The notes: generated by a model from the sequence alone, not told the origin. A stretch of 64,000 nucleotides of DNA from Paenibacillus sp. FSL R7-0204 (GCF_038002225.1 NZ_JBBOCA010000001.1:5270001-5334000), one strand, 5' to 3'; positions 33,336-43,345 are shown, numbered from the stretch's first letter. Made by a program: numbers and translations.

Positions 33336-33366
33336 GCAAAAAACCGCTCTCCAACGGAGGCGGTTC
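33336..33366 (-). terminator. Terminator of the 215-residue hypothetical gene
   Basis: On the minus strand AACCGCCTCC-GTT-GGAGAGCGGTT forms a stem followed by TTTTTTGC, 35 bases beyond the stop at 33401. Confidence 0.8.
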
Positions 33367-33400
33367 ATGCTTTTGCAAAGATGATACCTTGATTGCCGTA

Positions 33401-34048
33401 CTACTCGAGTCCGTGCTCTTCGCGGATCTTATACATCCCTTGCACGAGCAGCTCCGAAGGATCACGGTTAAGCTGCAGATGCGTCAGTAACAGATGGAGC
33501 GGGATAGCGCATACGTTATTACCGTCCGTAATTGCAGGGAAGCCTGCTTCAAAGACCGGTCCATGCTCCTCGTTCCAGGCCAGTCCGGCATGCACCTGCT
33601 CCGGTGCGAACTCCTCCGTTACAGCGGCGATACACATCGGAACCAGCACATTATCGACAGCGGCCTTGGCTTCCTCTTCACTGGCGAGCGGCTTAGGCAT
33701 GGAGTTGCCTCCCTTGGTCTTCATCAGCTCGTGGAAGAAGGAGGCCATCCAGATCTCCGGACTGTTGCCGGACTGGAACCGGGCAGCCAGCTCACGAAGG
33801 AAGAAGCCGCAGTAATAATCAGCGTTATCTTTATCCTTCACACGGAATACAAATACCGGGCCGTAGTTGTCCAGGTTCAGCACCTGTCCTTCCACATCGC
33901 TGAAGCTCATTTTGAGCGCTACAATGCCGTTATGAAAAACAGCCTTGAGCAGCTCATTCCAATTCTCTTCGGTCATGGCCTGCCCGGCAGCTTCCGCTTC
34001 ACCGTTCACCGGCTCATTCGTGGTCTCATTGGTTGTTTCGTTTGTCAT
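33401..34048 (-). CDS. Hypothetical acidic protein
   Basis: A 215-residue soluble protein with a Thr/Asn/Glu-rich N terminus (TNETTNETTNEPVNGE) and an alpha/beta remainder. It has no signal peptide or membrane helix. I do not recognise a family. ATG 34048 follows GTGGGGTGA at ~9-base spacing; the frame begins at 34075. It has its own terminator and stands between the GH16 gene and the divergently transcribed aldolase gene. Confidence 0.75.
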   Translation of the reverse strand: MTNETTNETTNEPVNGEAEAAGQAMTEENWNELLKAVFHNGIVALKMSFSDVEGQVLNLDNYGPVFVFRVKDKDNADYYCGFFLRELAARFQSGNSPEIWMASFFHELMKTKGGNSMPKPLASEEEAKAAVDNVLVPMCIAAVTEEFAPEQVHAGLAWNEEHGPVFEAGFPAITDGNNVCAIPLHLLLTHLQLNRDPSELLVQGMYKIREEHGLE

Positions 34049-34223
34049 AATTAATTTCACCCCACTTTCTATCATACCATCCTATTGAACAAGGTAACAT
34101 ACCATATCTCTCAGGCGCAAATGGAAAGCTCTGCCGGACCCGGATGTATGTCCTTATGCGCAAGTGCTATACTAGACAGGGAACAGTAACCATCTCATTT
34201 TGCAGAAGGGAATGAACCGAACC

Positions 34224-35111
34224 ATGAATACTGAACAATTGGACCGGATTCACACGGGCCAAGGCTTTATAGCTGCTCTGGATCAGAGCGGAGGAAGCAC
34301 CCCCAAAGCACTGCTGCAATACGGTATTAAGGAAGACCGTTATTCAGGGGACGAAGAGATGTACACCATGGTTCACAGCATGAGAACACGCATTATTAAG
34401 AGTCCCGCCTTTAACCGGGAGCATATTCTAGGTGCAATTCTGTTCGAGAACACGATGGACCGCCTCATAGACGGGCAATATACCGCCGATTACCTGTGGG
34501 AGCAGAAGGGCGTCGTGCCTTTTCTCAAAATAGACCAGGGACTGGCCGCTCCTCAGCACGGAGTCCAGCTCATGAAGCCTATCCCCGCCCTCGATGATCT
34601 GCTGAAGCGGGCAGTCAGCAAGCATATCTTCGGCACCAAAATGCGCTCCGTGATCCATGAGGCGAACCCTGAGGGTGTCCGGCAAGTCGTGGAGCAGCAG
34701 TTCGAGCTGGCCCGGCAGATCGCCGCCTTCGGACTGGTTCCGATTATTGAACCGGAAGTAGATATCCTCAGCAAGGACAAGCAGGAATCAGAGCAATTGC
34801 TGAAACGGGAACTGGCAGCCCGATTGTCTGAGCTGCCAGATGGCGTGAAGGTCATGCTCAAGCTGTCGATCCCGACAGAGGATAATTTATACAGTGAGCT
34901 CGCCGCAGATCCCCACGTGGTTCGGATCGTAGCCCTCTCAGGAGGGTATACCCAGGCTGAAGCCAACGAGAAGCTGGCCCGCCAGCATGGAGTAATTGCC
35001 AGCTTCTCCCGCGCTTTGTCCCAGGGTCTCAGCGATCAGCAGACGGAAGAGGAATTTAACAGTACCCTCGCTGCGTCGATCCAGGCTATCTATGAAGCTT
35101 CGATTACTTAA
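34224..35111 (+). CDS. fda: Class I fructose-bisphosphate aldolase
   Basis: A 295-residue Schiff-base aldolase very similar in plan to Staphylococcus Fda (296 residues). Landmarks are [16 protein letters not shown] at the N terminus, [29 protein letters not shown], and a Lys in [10 protein letters not shown] that would form the Schiff base. It catalyses fructose-1,6-bisphosphate <-> DHAP + G3P in the cytoplasm. The start is placed at ATG 34224 (AAGGGA upstream) to match the family N terminus MNTEQLDRI. Confidence 0.9.
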   Translation: MNTEQLDRIHTGQGFIAALDQSGGSTPKALLQYGIKEDRYSGDEEMYTMVHSMRTRIIKSPAFNREHILGAILFENTMDRLIDGQYTADYLWEQKGVVPFLKIDQGLAAPQHGVQLMKPIPALDDLLKRAVSKHIFGTKMRSVIHEANPEGVRQVVEQQFELARQIAAFGLVPIIEPEVDILSKDKQESEQLLKRELAARLSELPDGVKVMLKLSIPTEDNLYSELAADPHVVRIVALSGGYTQAEANEKLARQHGVIASFSRALSQGLSDQQTEEEFNSTLAASIQAIYEASIT

Positions 35112-35160
35112 GCCCTCTGGCTCGCTGCCTGTTCTCTGGTTTCATAGATTGGCAGACTTA

Positions 35161-35190
35161 AGCCCCCGGCCATAAGGCACGGGGGCTGTT
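35161..35190. terminator. Bidirectional terminator
   Basis: AGCCCCCG pairs with CGGGGGCT around an 11-base loop, followed by GTTAACTGTT. It ends the aldolase and the convergent LLM oxidoreductase transcripts. Confidence 0.8.
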
Positions 35191-35216
35191 AACTGTTGCC
35201 TAAGCTTGTAACATCA

Positions 35217-36266
35217 TTAGACTTGCTTCAACCGCTTAATTCCCTCCCGCACCCTAGGCGCTACCTCTGTCCCGAAGAGGCGGATGGCCTGCATCACCTG
35301 GGCATGCGGCATGGAGCCGTGCGGGACATGCAGCAGGAAGCGGGTGATCCCTACATGCTCGTAGAGGTGGATGATTTTGCGGGCAACCGTGTCTGGGTCG
35401 CCCACATATAGAGCACCGTCAAAGCTGCGGGCGGCATCGTAATCCGCACGATGATACGAAGGCAGCCCTTTCTCTGCCGCCCGGACATTCGTCCGTGCAT
35501 GTGTTGACGGGAAGAAACCCTCTACCGCAAGTTCGTCCGTCTCCGCAACATAACCATGTGAGTGTGAAGCAATTGGAAGCTTGGATACATCATGCCCCGC
35601 CTTGGCTGCTGCCTCCTTATAGAGCCGTACATGCATGGCATAATCGGAAGGGTTCACATTGCCGATAATCGCCAGGGCAAAGGGCAGACCCAGGGTACCC
35701 GAACGGACCGCAGACTCCGGAGTTCCCGCACTCGCAATCCATACGGGCAGCGGATTCTGCTCCGGGCGCGGATAGATCTCCAGATTCGTAATCGCCGGAC
35801 GGTGCTTGCCGCTCCAGCTCACCTTACCGGGCTCCCGCAGCTTGAGCAATAGGTCCAGCTTCTCGTCAAACAGCTCTTCATAGTCCTTCAGATCATAGCC
35901 GAACAGAGGAAACGACTCGGTGAACGAGCCCCGGCCCACCATGATCTCAGCACGCCCCCCCGATATTCCGTCCAGTGTTGCGAAATCCTGAAATACCCGA
36001 ACCGGATCGGCTGAGGACAGAATCATGACCGCACTGGTCAGGCGGATTCGGGTCGTCAGCGGTACAGCGGCCGCCATCAGCACAGCAGGCGATGAAGCTG
36101 CAAAATCAGGCCGGTGATGCTCACCCACGCCGTATACATCCAGTCCCACCTGATCCGCAAGCACGATCTCCTCCACCACTTCGCGCAGCCGCTCCGCATG
36201 GCTTAGAGTCACTCCGGTATTCACATCAGGTGTTGTCTCGACAAAGGTGCTTATTCCAAGTTCCAC
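35217..36266 (-). CDS. LLM-class (luciferase-like) flavin-dependent oxidoreductase
   Basis: A 349-residue luciferase-like TIM-barrel monooxygenase. Family landmarks are LGISTFVETTPD at the N terminus, GVGEHHRPDF (FMN-site His), GRAEIMVGRGSFTESF and the IWIASAGTPES segment. These enzymes use reduced FMN and O2 to oxidise a small substrate. The start is GTG 36266 behind AGGAGG at 9-base spacing. Single-gene unit. Confidence 0.88.
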   Translation of the reverse strand: MELGISTFVETTPDVNTGVTLSHAERLREVVEEIVLADQVGLDVYGVGEHHRPDFAASSPAVLMAAAVPLTTRIRLTSAVMILSSADPVRVFQDFATLDGISGGRAEIMVGRGSFTESFPLFGYDLKDYEELFDEKLDLLLKLREPGKVSWSGKHRPAITNLEIYPRPEQNPLPVWIASAGTPESAVRSGTLGLPFALAIIGNVNPSDYAMHVRLYKEAAAKAGHDVSKLPIASHSHGYVAETDELAVEGFFPSTHARTNVRAAEKGLPSYHRADYDAARSFDGALYVGDPDTVARKIIHLYEHVGITRFLLHVPHGSMPHAQVMQAIRLFGTEVAPRVREGIKRLKQV

Positions 36267-36348
36267 GTATTGTTCCTCCTAGAAGTCAGTAATCTTTATA
36301 TTCTAAAACTAAATAGTCAAATATTCAAAGAAAACTTTAACCCGCAGC

Positions 36349-36395
36349 AAACAGGGCGCCCCGGCTGTGTCAACAGCACGTGAGGCACCCTGTTT
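36349..36395 (-). terminator. Terminator of the M16C peptidase gene
   Basis: AAACAGGGTGCC and GGCGCCCTGTTT pair on the minus strand, 33 bases beyond the stop at 36428. Confidence 0.6.
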
Positions 36396-36427
36396 CGTGT
36401 TAGCTGGCTAATCGTAGCCGCTCCCGC

Positions 36428-39358
36428 TTATTTCACCAGCTCCTCCAGACTGCCAAAGGCACCGGAAGCCGACTTCAGCTTGGATTCGCCTCCGACCACG
36501 CAGAAGTAATTCTGCTGCGTTACCGCCTCAAGCAGACTGGCACAGCTCCTGATATCCCCGGCAGTGGCCGACAGAATTTCATTACGCTCCTGCTGAAGAT
36601 CTTCCGCAGTAATCTGCTCGAAATAATGCCGGTCCGCCTGACGGCCTGTGGCGCCGGGACTCAGCGGCTGGTCCAGCATGGCCAGGGTTCCGATAATCGC
36701 CCGCTCCATTTCCCCTTCATCTGCCGAATATTCTCCGGCAAACTGAGAGGCCCGGTCATAGACCTCCAGCGTCTCCAGCAGGTTCGGATCACGGTAGGAA
36801 GTGAACAGGATTACCCCGTCGCGGCGCAAGAGCAGATTGCCGCCATACGCACCGCCCTTGACCCGGACCGTATTCCAGAGGTAGGTCAGGCTGAGGATCT
36901 TCTTAAGCACCTGCAGCTTGCCGGAATAGGCGAAGCCCAGCTTCTTGTAGTCATAGCCTTTGACTACATACTGCACCTGGCTCGCGGACATGAAGCCTTC
37001 ATTGACCGCCTGCCCCTGTGCAGATAAGAGCGGCTGGGAATTCACCGCCCGGCTGCTCAGGTCCAGCTCCTGCACATGTGTTGCGAATTCCGTATACGAA
37101 TCCGCCGTACCGGTGATGGAGAGCGTCAGATTCTGCGTATTGAATAACAACCCGCAGATTTCCTTCAAGGTATCCGCAAGCCCCTCCGCCTGCTGGTCAA
37201 TGGTGCGGGCAAGCTCCTTGACGAAGCGGTAATATGCCACGCCGCCAAGCTGCTCCTCATACATCCCCCGATCCGAGAAATAGGACAGCACCCGGCTGGC
37301 TGCAATCTCATTGCCTTTCTGCGTCAGCATCGCCTCCATCCCGGAGGCTTCGCGGCGGACAATCTCCTGCAGCTTGGACAGGTTATCCAGATTGCTGCCG
37401 TAGAGCAGCTCGTGCAGCAGCTTCAGGGAACCGCCGATGTTGCCCTGCATGACCTTGATCCGCGCGCTGAATTTGGCCTGATAGCTGCCTTCCGCAGCCT
37501 TCCCGGCCCCGAACACTTCATTCTGAAAACGGATACCCCCGGTCGAAATTCCGATCTCACTGGTCAGCTCCTCAATACTGTAGGCTTCCGTCTCCAGCTG
37601 TCCGAGCACTCTGGCCAGCAGCTCCAGATAAGGAATCTGCTGCGCTGCAAGCACGCTGGTGTCCCAATACAGCTTGATATAGGCGATTGCACCGGCAGCT
37701 ACTTCATGATGCAGCACCTTAATCCCATCCAGCACAACCTCCATTGTGGGTACCCCGGCCGGAGCGATAGGGTTAATATCCTGCAAGGTCAGCTTCGGCA
37801 GCTTCTCCAGCTCTTCAGCGGGGTCAGGAGTGTTCTGCCGGGCCAGCAGCTTCTGCGTGCTAAGCACCAGCTCATCCAGCTGGGCCGGGGCCAAAGACGC
37901 TTTGTATGACGCCAGACGGCTGCGGACCGCCGCATCCTTTTCCCCCGCAAGAGTCTGAGAGGGCTGGAGGACAACGACACTACAGTGGTTACTGTTCAGC
38001 AGGTAGGTCTCAATCAGCCGCTCGAAATAGCGGCCCGAACTTTGTTCACGGATCGCCGTAAGTGCCGCTTCGTACTCCAGATACGTGGACGGCAAGCCGT
38101 CATACAGCCAAGCCTTCATGACTTCCATATTGTAGGTGAGACCCTTCGGATATTGGCTGAAATCGGCTTCCCGCAGTTCAAATTCCTTGCTGTTCACTGC
38201 AGCCAGCACCAGCTTCTCATCCAGTCCGTCTGCTGCAAGGCGGCTCAGCGTCGCTCTAACCAGATTCACGAATTCTTCCTTGGCCTCAGGGTTAGAATGT
38301 GTCAAGGCAATACCCAGCATAGGCTGAACCATACTATCTGAATAAAAAGCAACCACATCCTTGCCCAGGCCGCTCTCCAGCAGCGCTTGCTTCAGCGGGG
38401 CCGCGTTGCTGTCCATCAGCATGCTTTTCAGAATGGCAAAAGCCAGATTCAGCTCACGGTCCATAGAGGTTCCTATTACATAATTCAAGCTCAAGTATGT
38501 CTTGTCTGCAGCCGTTTCCGTCTCCAGAATGGGATACTCCGCCGTAAGCTGGGTAATGCCGACCGGTGCCTGTAGCGGAATGGAGGTGTCCATTGCCTTG
38601 CGGGTATAGCGGCTGAGATATTCTTCATGGATAAACTGCAGCCGTGCTTCGATATTCAAATCGCCATAGAGATAGAAATAACTGTTCGACGGGTGATAAT
38701 AATTCCGGTGCGCCTCCAGAAACTGCTCATAGGTCAAGGCAGGGATATACTGCGGATCACCGCCGGAGGAGTGACGGTAGATCGTACCCGGGTAGAGCGA
38801 TTTTTTGATCCGGTCAATCAGCACCGTCACCGGCGAGGAATATGAGCCCTTCATCTCATTGTAGACGACGCCCTTATAGATCAGCTCATCTCCGGAATGC
38901 GGCAGCTCATAATGCCAGCCCTCCTGCTCGAAGATCTCCGGCTGACTGTAAATATTCGGTTGAAAGACGCTGTCCAGATAGACCTCCATCAGATTGGCAA
39001 AATCCTGGTCATTCTGGCTGGCTACCGGATACATCGTTTTGTCGCCAAAGGTAAAAGCGTTCAGGAACGTCTTCATCGAGCCCTTCAGCAGTTCCACGAA
39101 CGGTTCCTTTACCGGGAATTTGTCCGAGCCGCACAGAACCGAATGCTCCAGAATGTGAAACACTCCCGTGCTGTCCGCAGGCGGAGTCCGGAACGTAACA
39201 CTGAACACCTTATTGTCATCCTGATTCTGTACATAGAGCAGCCGTGCGCCACTCTGCTGATGCTCCAGCGTGTATACGGAGGATTCAATTTCCCGTATGT
39301 ACTCCTTGCGTATCACTTGAAACCCGGAATAGACCTCACCTGCTATTAAGCTGCTCAT
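36428..39358 (-). CDS. M16C metallopeptidase (PreP/insulinase type)
   Basis: A 976-residue peptidase. The inverted zinc motif HILEH is at residues 68-72 in VFHILEHSVLCGSDKFPVKEPF, and the third ligand Glu lies in NEMKGSYSSP about 70-80 residues further on. The length and the four-domain plan match presequence protease/falcilysin type enzymes (M16C), which digest peptides inside a closed chamber. It lacks a signal peptide. GGAGGGG lies before ATG 39358. Single-gene unit. Confidence 0.92.
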   Translation of the reverse strand: MSSLIAGEVYSGFQVIRKEYIREIESSVYTLEHQQSGARLLYVQNQDDNKVFSVTFRTPPADSTGVFHILEHSVLCGSDKFPVKEPFVELLKGSMKTFLNAFTFGDKTMYPVASQNDQDFANLMEVYLDSVFQPNIYSQPEIFEQEGWHYELPHSGDELIYKGVVYNEMKGSYSSPVTVLIDRIKKSLYPGTIYRHSSGGDPQYIPALTYEQFLEAHRNYYHPSNSYFYLYGDLNIEARLQFIHEEYLSRYTRKAMDTSIPLQAPVGITQLTAEYPILETETAADKTYLSLNYVIGTSMDRELNLAFAILKSMLMDSNAAPLKQALLESGLGKDVVAFYSDSMVQPMLGIALTHSNPEAKEEFVNLVRATLSRLAADGLDEKLVLAAVNSKEFELREADFSQYPKGLTYNMEVMKAWLYDGLPSTYLEYEAALTAIREQSSGRYFERLIETYLLNSNHCSVVVLQPSQTLAGEKDAAVRSRLASYKASLAPAQLDELVLSTQKLLARQNTPDPAEELEKLPKLTLQDINPIAPAGVPTMEVVLDGIKVLHHEVAAGAIAYIKLYWDTSVLAAQQIPYLELLARVLGQLETEAYSIEELTSEIGISTGGIRFQNEVFGAGKAAEGSYQAKFSARIKVMQGNIGGSLKLLHELLYGSNLDNLSKLQEIVRREASGMEAMLTQKGNEIAASRVLSYFSDRGMYEEQLGGVAYYRFVKELARTIDQQAEGLADTLKEICGLLFNTQNLTLSITGTADSYTEFATHVQELDLSSRAVNSQPLLSAQGQAVNEGFMSASQVQYVVKGYDYKKLGFAYSGKLQVLKKILSLTYLWNTVRVKGGAYGGNLLLRRDGVILFTSYRDPNLLETLEVYDRASQFAGEYSADEGEMERAIIGTLAMLDQPLSPGATGRQADRHYFEQITAEDLQQERNEILSATAGDIRSCASLLEAVTQQNYFCVVGGESKLKSASGAFGSLEELVK

Positions 39359-39490
39359 ATCTTTCCCCTCCTTAGTTCAGGGCTGCCCTGATTCCATGAG
39401 CTTATCATATCCGGGGTTTCCGGTTCCACTATGAGCTGCATAGAGGCCCGGGCTAACGGATGCAGCCCCTTGCTCTGACACTGCGAAATT

Positions 39491-39856
39491 CTAGACCCGG
39501 CTCAATCGCTCAACCGCCTGCGGCTCATCTGCTACGAAAAATATATCCTTCCCCTGGTTGCATTCATAGATGAAATCACGCAGACTGCGGCTGGTATAGC
39601 TGCTGAAATCACCCACTACCGCTACCTTTACCTGATAGTTAATGAACTTCTGGAGAATCTCACCGGCCAGCCTTGTCTTGAGGTCGAAGAACTCCTCGTT
39701 CAGCAGCGCCTTATGGATTACAATCCGGTCACAGTCCGTCTCATATCGAACCGTTGCCAACAGATCCAGCGCGCTCTGGACATCCCACACCACGGCCTCG
39801 TTGCCGCTCACAACAGCGATGATTCTGCCGCCAGCTTCTATAGTTGTTATGTTCAT
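39491..39856 (-). CDS. DUF4180 protein
   Basis: A 121-residue protein of the DUF4180 pattern, with FFDLKTRLAGEILQKFINYQVKVAVVGDFS and SLRDFIYECNQGKDIFFV. It looks like a small alpha/beta domain (STAS-like). No function is known. ATG 39856 follows AGGAGGTTATAACC; upstream extension of the frame has no ribosome site. It is divergent from the VOC gene with 87 bases between starts. Confidence 0.83.
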   Translation of the reverse strand: MNITTIEAGGRIIAVVSGNEAVVWDVQSALDLLATVRYETDCDRIVIHKALLNEEFFDLKTRLAGEILQKFINYQVKVAVVGDFSSYTSRSLRDFIYECNQGKDIFFVADEPQAVERLSRV

Positions 39857-39943
39857 GGTTATAACCTCCTGATCGAATATGGTAGAATATGCGGATAGCT
39901 TATAACAGCAGCAACTGAATTGTACAGCAAAGGATGGATAAAG

Positions 39944-40309
39944 ATGAAGCTTAGTATGAATTGGATTACACTCAGGGTACGCAATCTGGAGGCTTCCCTT
40001 GATTTCTATCACCGGATTCTAGGGCTTCCTGTGGAGCGCAGATTCGAGAGCAGAGGGAAGCAGATCGTCATGCTGGGGATAGAGGGGCAGCCCAAGCTTG
40101 AGCTCATAGAGGGAAGTGATCCGCCGTTGAAGCCGGAATGCGGAGTGTCTGTAGGGTTCGAGGTCGGGTCGCTGGACGAGGCTATGGCGGAGCTTAGCAA
40201 GGAAGGAATCCCGGTAGCCCGCGGCCCCATCGCGCCGAATCCCAGCCTGCGCTTCTTCTATATCCTGGACCCCGATGGCTTCGAGGTGCAGCTTGCAGAG
40301 CATATGTAG
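39944..40309 (+). CDS. VOC-family (glyoxalase-like) protein
   Basis: A 121-residue vicinal-oxygen-chelate protein. The two beta-alpha-beta-beta-beta halves start at ITLRVRNLEASLDFYHRILGLP and VGFEVGSLDEAMAELSKEGI, and the chain ends with FYILDPDGFEVQLAEH, where Glu would be a metal ligand. The family includes glyoxalase I, dioxygenases and antibiotic-binding proteins; the substrate is unknown. ATG 39944 follows AAAGGATGG. Confidence 0.85.
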   Translation: MKLSMNWITLRVRNLEASLDFYHRILGLPVERRFESRGKQIVMLGIEGQPKLELIEGSDPPLKPECGVSVGFEVGSLDEAMAELSKEGIPVARGPIAPNPSLRFFYILDPDGFEVQLAEHM

Positions 40310-40377
40310 CACCGTTCAGATGGGAATAACGTAACGTACGAGCGTGCATGTTTGTTATACTTCTGTCATTTAGTCCT

Positions 40378-40412
40378 CGTTCAGCCGTTTCAGGTGCACT
40401 AGTACCTTATCC
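40378..40412. repeat. Dispersed repeat centred on CAGGTGCACT, copy 1
   Basis: CGTTCAGCCGTTTCAGGTGC (then ACTAGTACC..TATCC) matches 43346-43382, where the homologous unit is CGTTCGGCCGATTCAGGTGC followed by ACTTGTGCACC. About 28 of 35 bases agree. Noncoding. Confidence 0.45.
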
Positions 40413-40481
40413 TATTTGAAAAATGGATAAGCTTGTGAAACTCAAGGGTTCGTGTAGGGAAAACCTATCCACCCCAGAGTT

Positions 40482-40668
40482 TAACGGACCGGAGAGACCT
40501 TATTCCCACAAAAATGCCACTTTTTGCAGCGTAACGGACTCAGGTGACCTTATCGTCTCTTTATGAGTCGTTTCGGAGCCGAAGTGCAGGGTATAAGGTC
40601 CTTGGGGTCCGTTACTCGCCCAAGTGACGACTTTCTTCCCGAACAAGAGTGACTCAGTCCGTTACGCC
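40482..40668. repeat. Cluster of TCCGTTA-type repeats
   Basis: The stretch 40482-40540 matches the left window edge (1-56) in opposite orientation. It is followed by an inverted pair, GTAACGGACTC near 40531 with GTCCGTTAC near 40607, both flanked by ACCTTAT/ATAAGGT, and by a further GTCCGTTACGCC near 40657. The 500-base gap 40310-40809 holds these repeats and no supportable gene. Confidence 0.6.
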
Positions 40669-40809
40669 AAGCCAAACACCCATGAGGAACAACCCCCGCT
40701 TGAGAAGGGGGGAATTTAAAGGGAAAACGGAGTCTACTCCACTCTTTTGAATCTGATACTCTACCAGTGCCAGTGTCATTAAGCTAAGGCGCAGGGCGTA
40801 CACATCTCT

Positions 40810-41269
40810 TCACTTCGCCTGGGCCAAGGCCAGCATGTAATTCTGAATGCAGGCTTCAACCTCCGCGCGTTGTTCATTCAACCGTGGAAACAGCCCGGTA
40901 TCCGTGTAGCCGATCAGGTGCAGCAAGCCCACGAACCGCCACTCGTCCGCCTCTTTCGGCTTGCCGGCTTGCAGTCGTTCGTCTACTTCTTCCACTTCCC
41001 CAATGTCTGGATGATGTTTGCCGCAATGCAGGCATTGAAACAGGCAGCCAGCCATTGCTCACCTTGCCAACTGGTGTAGCCGGGCGTCCGGCTGAACAGC
41101 TCCTCGATTTTGGCCGGATCATCCACCTTGATGTCTTCCGCGTCCTGAATAAAACTCCCGGCGAATTTCTCGGCGGCAGCTCCGCTGCATTGACAGGTAT
41201 TAGCGCCCTGCTTGAGCAATGGGCTGTCATAGAAATGGGGGGGGACTTAAAGGCAGGTCGTGTCGTCAT
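40810..41269 (-). pseudogene. Degraded CbrC-family gene
   Basis: Reading the minus strand, ATG 41269 behind AGGAGAAGGAGG begins MTTRPAFK, then a frame change leads into KFAGSF and RTPGYTSWQGEQWLA, typical of CbrC (UPF0167). The next frame, fused directly to it, gives GCLFQCLHCGKH, the family's C-terminal zinc-ribbon-like motif. The ~60 residues normally between these blocks are missing, so there is an internal deletion plus at least two frameshifts, one near a run of eight Gs at 41237-41244. It lies 21 bases after the DUF6138-like gene. CbrC proteins are linked to resistance to colicins in E. coli. Confidence 0.6.
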
Positions 41270-41290
41270 CCTCCTTCTCCTCTGCTCTGA

Positions 41291-42967
41291 TTACTTTTGA
41301 TTCACTGCATCGCGCACCCGTGCGAAGCCATCCGTAAGCTCGCCTTTTGCCGCTTTCGCTTTCTTCTCCAGCTTTTCTGTGCTTCCCCAGACCAATTCGG
41401 CAATATGCCGGGCCTCGTGCGGCTCAAGGGTTGCCAGAATCCCGGCGAGCGCTTGCAGATTGCTTGCTGTTTCAAACGCCGGGCCATGCTTGGTAAATTT
41501 TCCATCCTCGCAGGCAAGCAGACAAGCCGTTATCGCCGGCAGCGTGGCTTCGTCAACTCCGAACCGGTGGATAAAAGCCGCAGTAAAGGCCGCTTGCACC
41601 GATTGATGCTCGCTGTCCACCACCTTCATATATTCCTGCACCAGCGGATAATAGCGCGGGCCCGTTAACCCAAGGCCAAATACGGCATAGGTTCCAGGCA
41701 TACAATTTTTCTCTCCTTCGGTATCCTCATACCACTCAAATTCGACCATCGCCAGCCTTGCGTATGCCTCAAGCTTGGGATGCAGTTCCTCGTATTGCAA
41801 CGCATTGGCAAAAAAACGGTGGGTTTGCGATTTGGCCAGACCGGGAACGTCCACTGCCTGCTTAACCGAAGATTTCAGCTTGATTTGGTAGCTGCGGAAG
41901 AATCCCAGCGCGTGCAGGTTCGAGATATAATCCAGCCCTTTGCCGTAGCTGCCCGCACACTCTTCCTTGATGCGAATGGTGATCGTGGAGAACACATCAT
42001 GCGCCTGGCATTCAAGCTGCTGATCTTTATAGTGAATGGCATCGACGGGAAGCGTGCCGCTGCCCTCCTTGATCACCCGCGCCGCCTGCGCATAATCCAG
42101 CTCCTGCAAACGCGCCAGTAGATCGAGTCCTCTCTGCCGGCTGTAGTTCGGTTCATACTTGATGATCATGATGGCCGTTTGCAGCACAAGCTCCAGATGC
42201 TCTTGATCGATCGACGCCTTATCCACATCTGCTTTAAGCGTATATTCTACCGCTCCCCACTTGGGCTTGACCTGATGATAGTAGGCCGGCAGGAATTCTT
42301 CCTCTACCCACACGGTAAAAGCGCGGATAAAGTTGCCGCGGTGCTCCTTCAGCTTGGCCGGATTTTCCTTATTACGTTCCATCACCAGCTCATAGATGCG
42401 CAACACAAAAGCGGAATGAAGCTCCGGGAACAGCAGCGGATCAACCAGGTGCCGCGCCAAAAAGAAGCTTTCCAGCGGATCGGTCGGATAAGCATGATTC
42501 TCCAGCTTGGCGATATACGCTTGGATGTTCTTCAGCAGCAGCCCGCGTTTGCGCTCATTGATCTTATGCAGAGCCGGAAGAATCCCAACATCAGCAAGCT
42601 GAAGGCTTACCTCAAGATGATAATCCATCAGGGGATGGTCCGCATAGGCTTGCAGTATTCCACCAATCCCCTCCGCCAGCAACGGAATCAACACCGTCTC
42701 GGCTTGCTGCCGGGTAATGGGCGGGTCCAGCGGATGGATGGGCCGTTCAAATTCCGCTGAGCCATAATCACTTATCCAGGTAGACAGCTTAAATTCCCCT
42801 TGCTCCACCTGCAAATACAAGAGGTCATGGATACCGGCCTGCAGCGAGGTGCGGTTAACCGCTTCCTGGATCGCCTTCCCCTTCTCCTCCTCACTCTGCT
42901 GCAGCCATTCCGCTACAGCAGCCGTGATCTCCGCCGCCAATGTGTGAATCTGATTCATTTCCGTCAA
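41291..42967 (-). CDS. DUF6138-like large helical protein
   Basis: A 558-residue soluble protein, mostly helical, with no signal peptide, membrane helix or recognisable catalytic motif. It matches my memory of DUF6138 proteins from Bacillus-group bacteria, but I cannot confirm this. The start is TTG 42967 behind AGAGGTGA (~8-base spacing); an ATG three codons on is the alternative. It precedes the CbrC pseudogene by 21 bases, probably once an operon, so a role in contact or toxin immunity is conceivable but unsupported. Confidence 0.65.
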   Translation of the reverse strand: MTEMNQIHTLAAEITAAVAEWLQQSEEEKGKAIQEAVNRTSLQAGIHDLLYLQVEQGEFKLSTWISDYGSAEFERPIHPLDPPITRQQAETVLIPLLAEGIGGILQAYADHPLMDYHLEVSLQLADVGILPALHKINERKRGLLLKNIQAYIAKLENHAYPTDPLESFFLARHLVDPLLFPELHSAFVLRIYELVMERNKENPAKLKEHRGNFIRAFTVWVEEEFLPAYYHQVKPKWGAVEYTLKADVDKASIDQEHLELVLQTAIMIIKYEPNYSRQRGLDLLARLQELDYAQAARVIKEGSGTLPVDAIHYKDQQLECQAHDVFSTITIRIKEECAGSYGKGLDYISNLHALGFFRSYQIKLKSSVKQAVDVPGLAKSQTHRFFANALQYEELHPKLEAYARLAMVEFEWYEDTEGEKNCMPGTYAVFGLGLTGPRYYPLVQEYMKVVDSEHQSVQAAFTAAFIHRFGVDEATLPAITACLLACEDGKFTKHGPAFETASNLQALAGILATLEPHEARHIAELVWGSTEKLEKKAKAAKGELTDGFARVRDAVNQK

Positions 42968-43212
42968 TTCGAGTCACCTCTTTAGATTATGTAGAGTTAT
43001 GTAGGGTTCTGTACATTTTATCTATTACCCATCATCTTGGCTGCTGTACCCATTGCCAGGCTGCTATACGACAAACGAGATGAGGAAAATCAAGCCGTCT
43101 TTATATGAATATGAGATCAGCAACTTCGCGACATAGAAAAAAGTGACGCTAGGGGCCGGTTGGCTCTCACTCCACAACCTGCTGAAGCAAGCATTGAATG
43201 AACATTAAACGC
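42968..43212. other. Upstream region of the DUF6138-like gene
   Basis: No gene is supported in this ~245-base stretch. ATGTAGAGTTATGTAG with GTAGGGTT nearby forms a short imperfect repeat near 42985-43010. A promoter for the minus-strand gene should lie here. Confidence 0.3.
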
Positions 43213-43255
43213 AAAGGAGCGATCCTCGAATAACGGGGAATCGCTCCTTTCTTAC
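43213..43255. terminator. Isolated terminator-like hairpin
   Basis: AAAGGAGCGAT and ATCGCTCCTTT pair perfectly (11 bp), followed by CTTAC. No gene ends close to it, so it may be a relic or the end of an undetected small RNA. Confidence 0.45.
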
Positions 43256-43345
43256 AATTTAAGCTTTTAAGATAGTATGGGATTTATTCCCATACTTGGT
43301 GTATCTACTTTTTGGGAGAGCCCCCACATTTGCTCGCTTAGCCCG

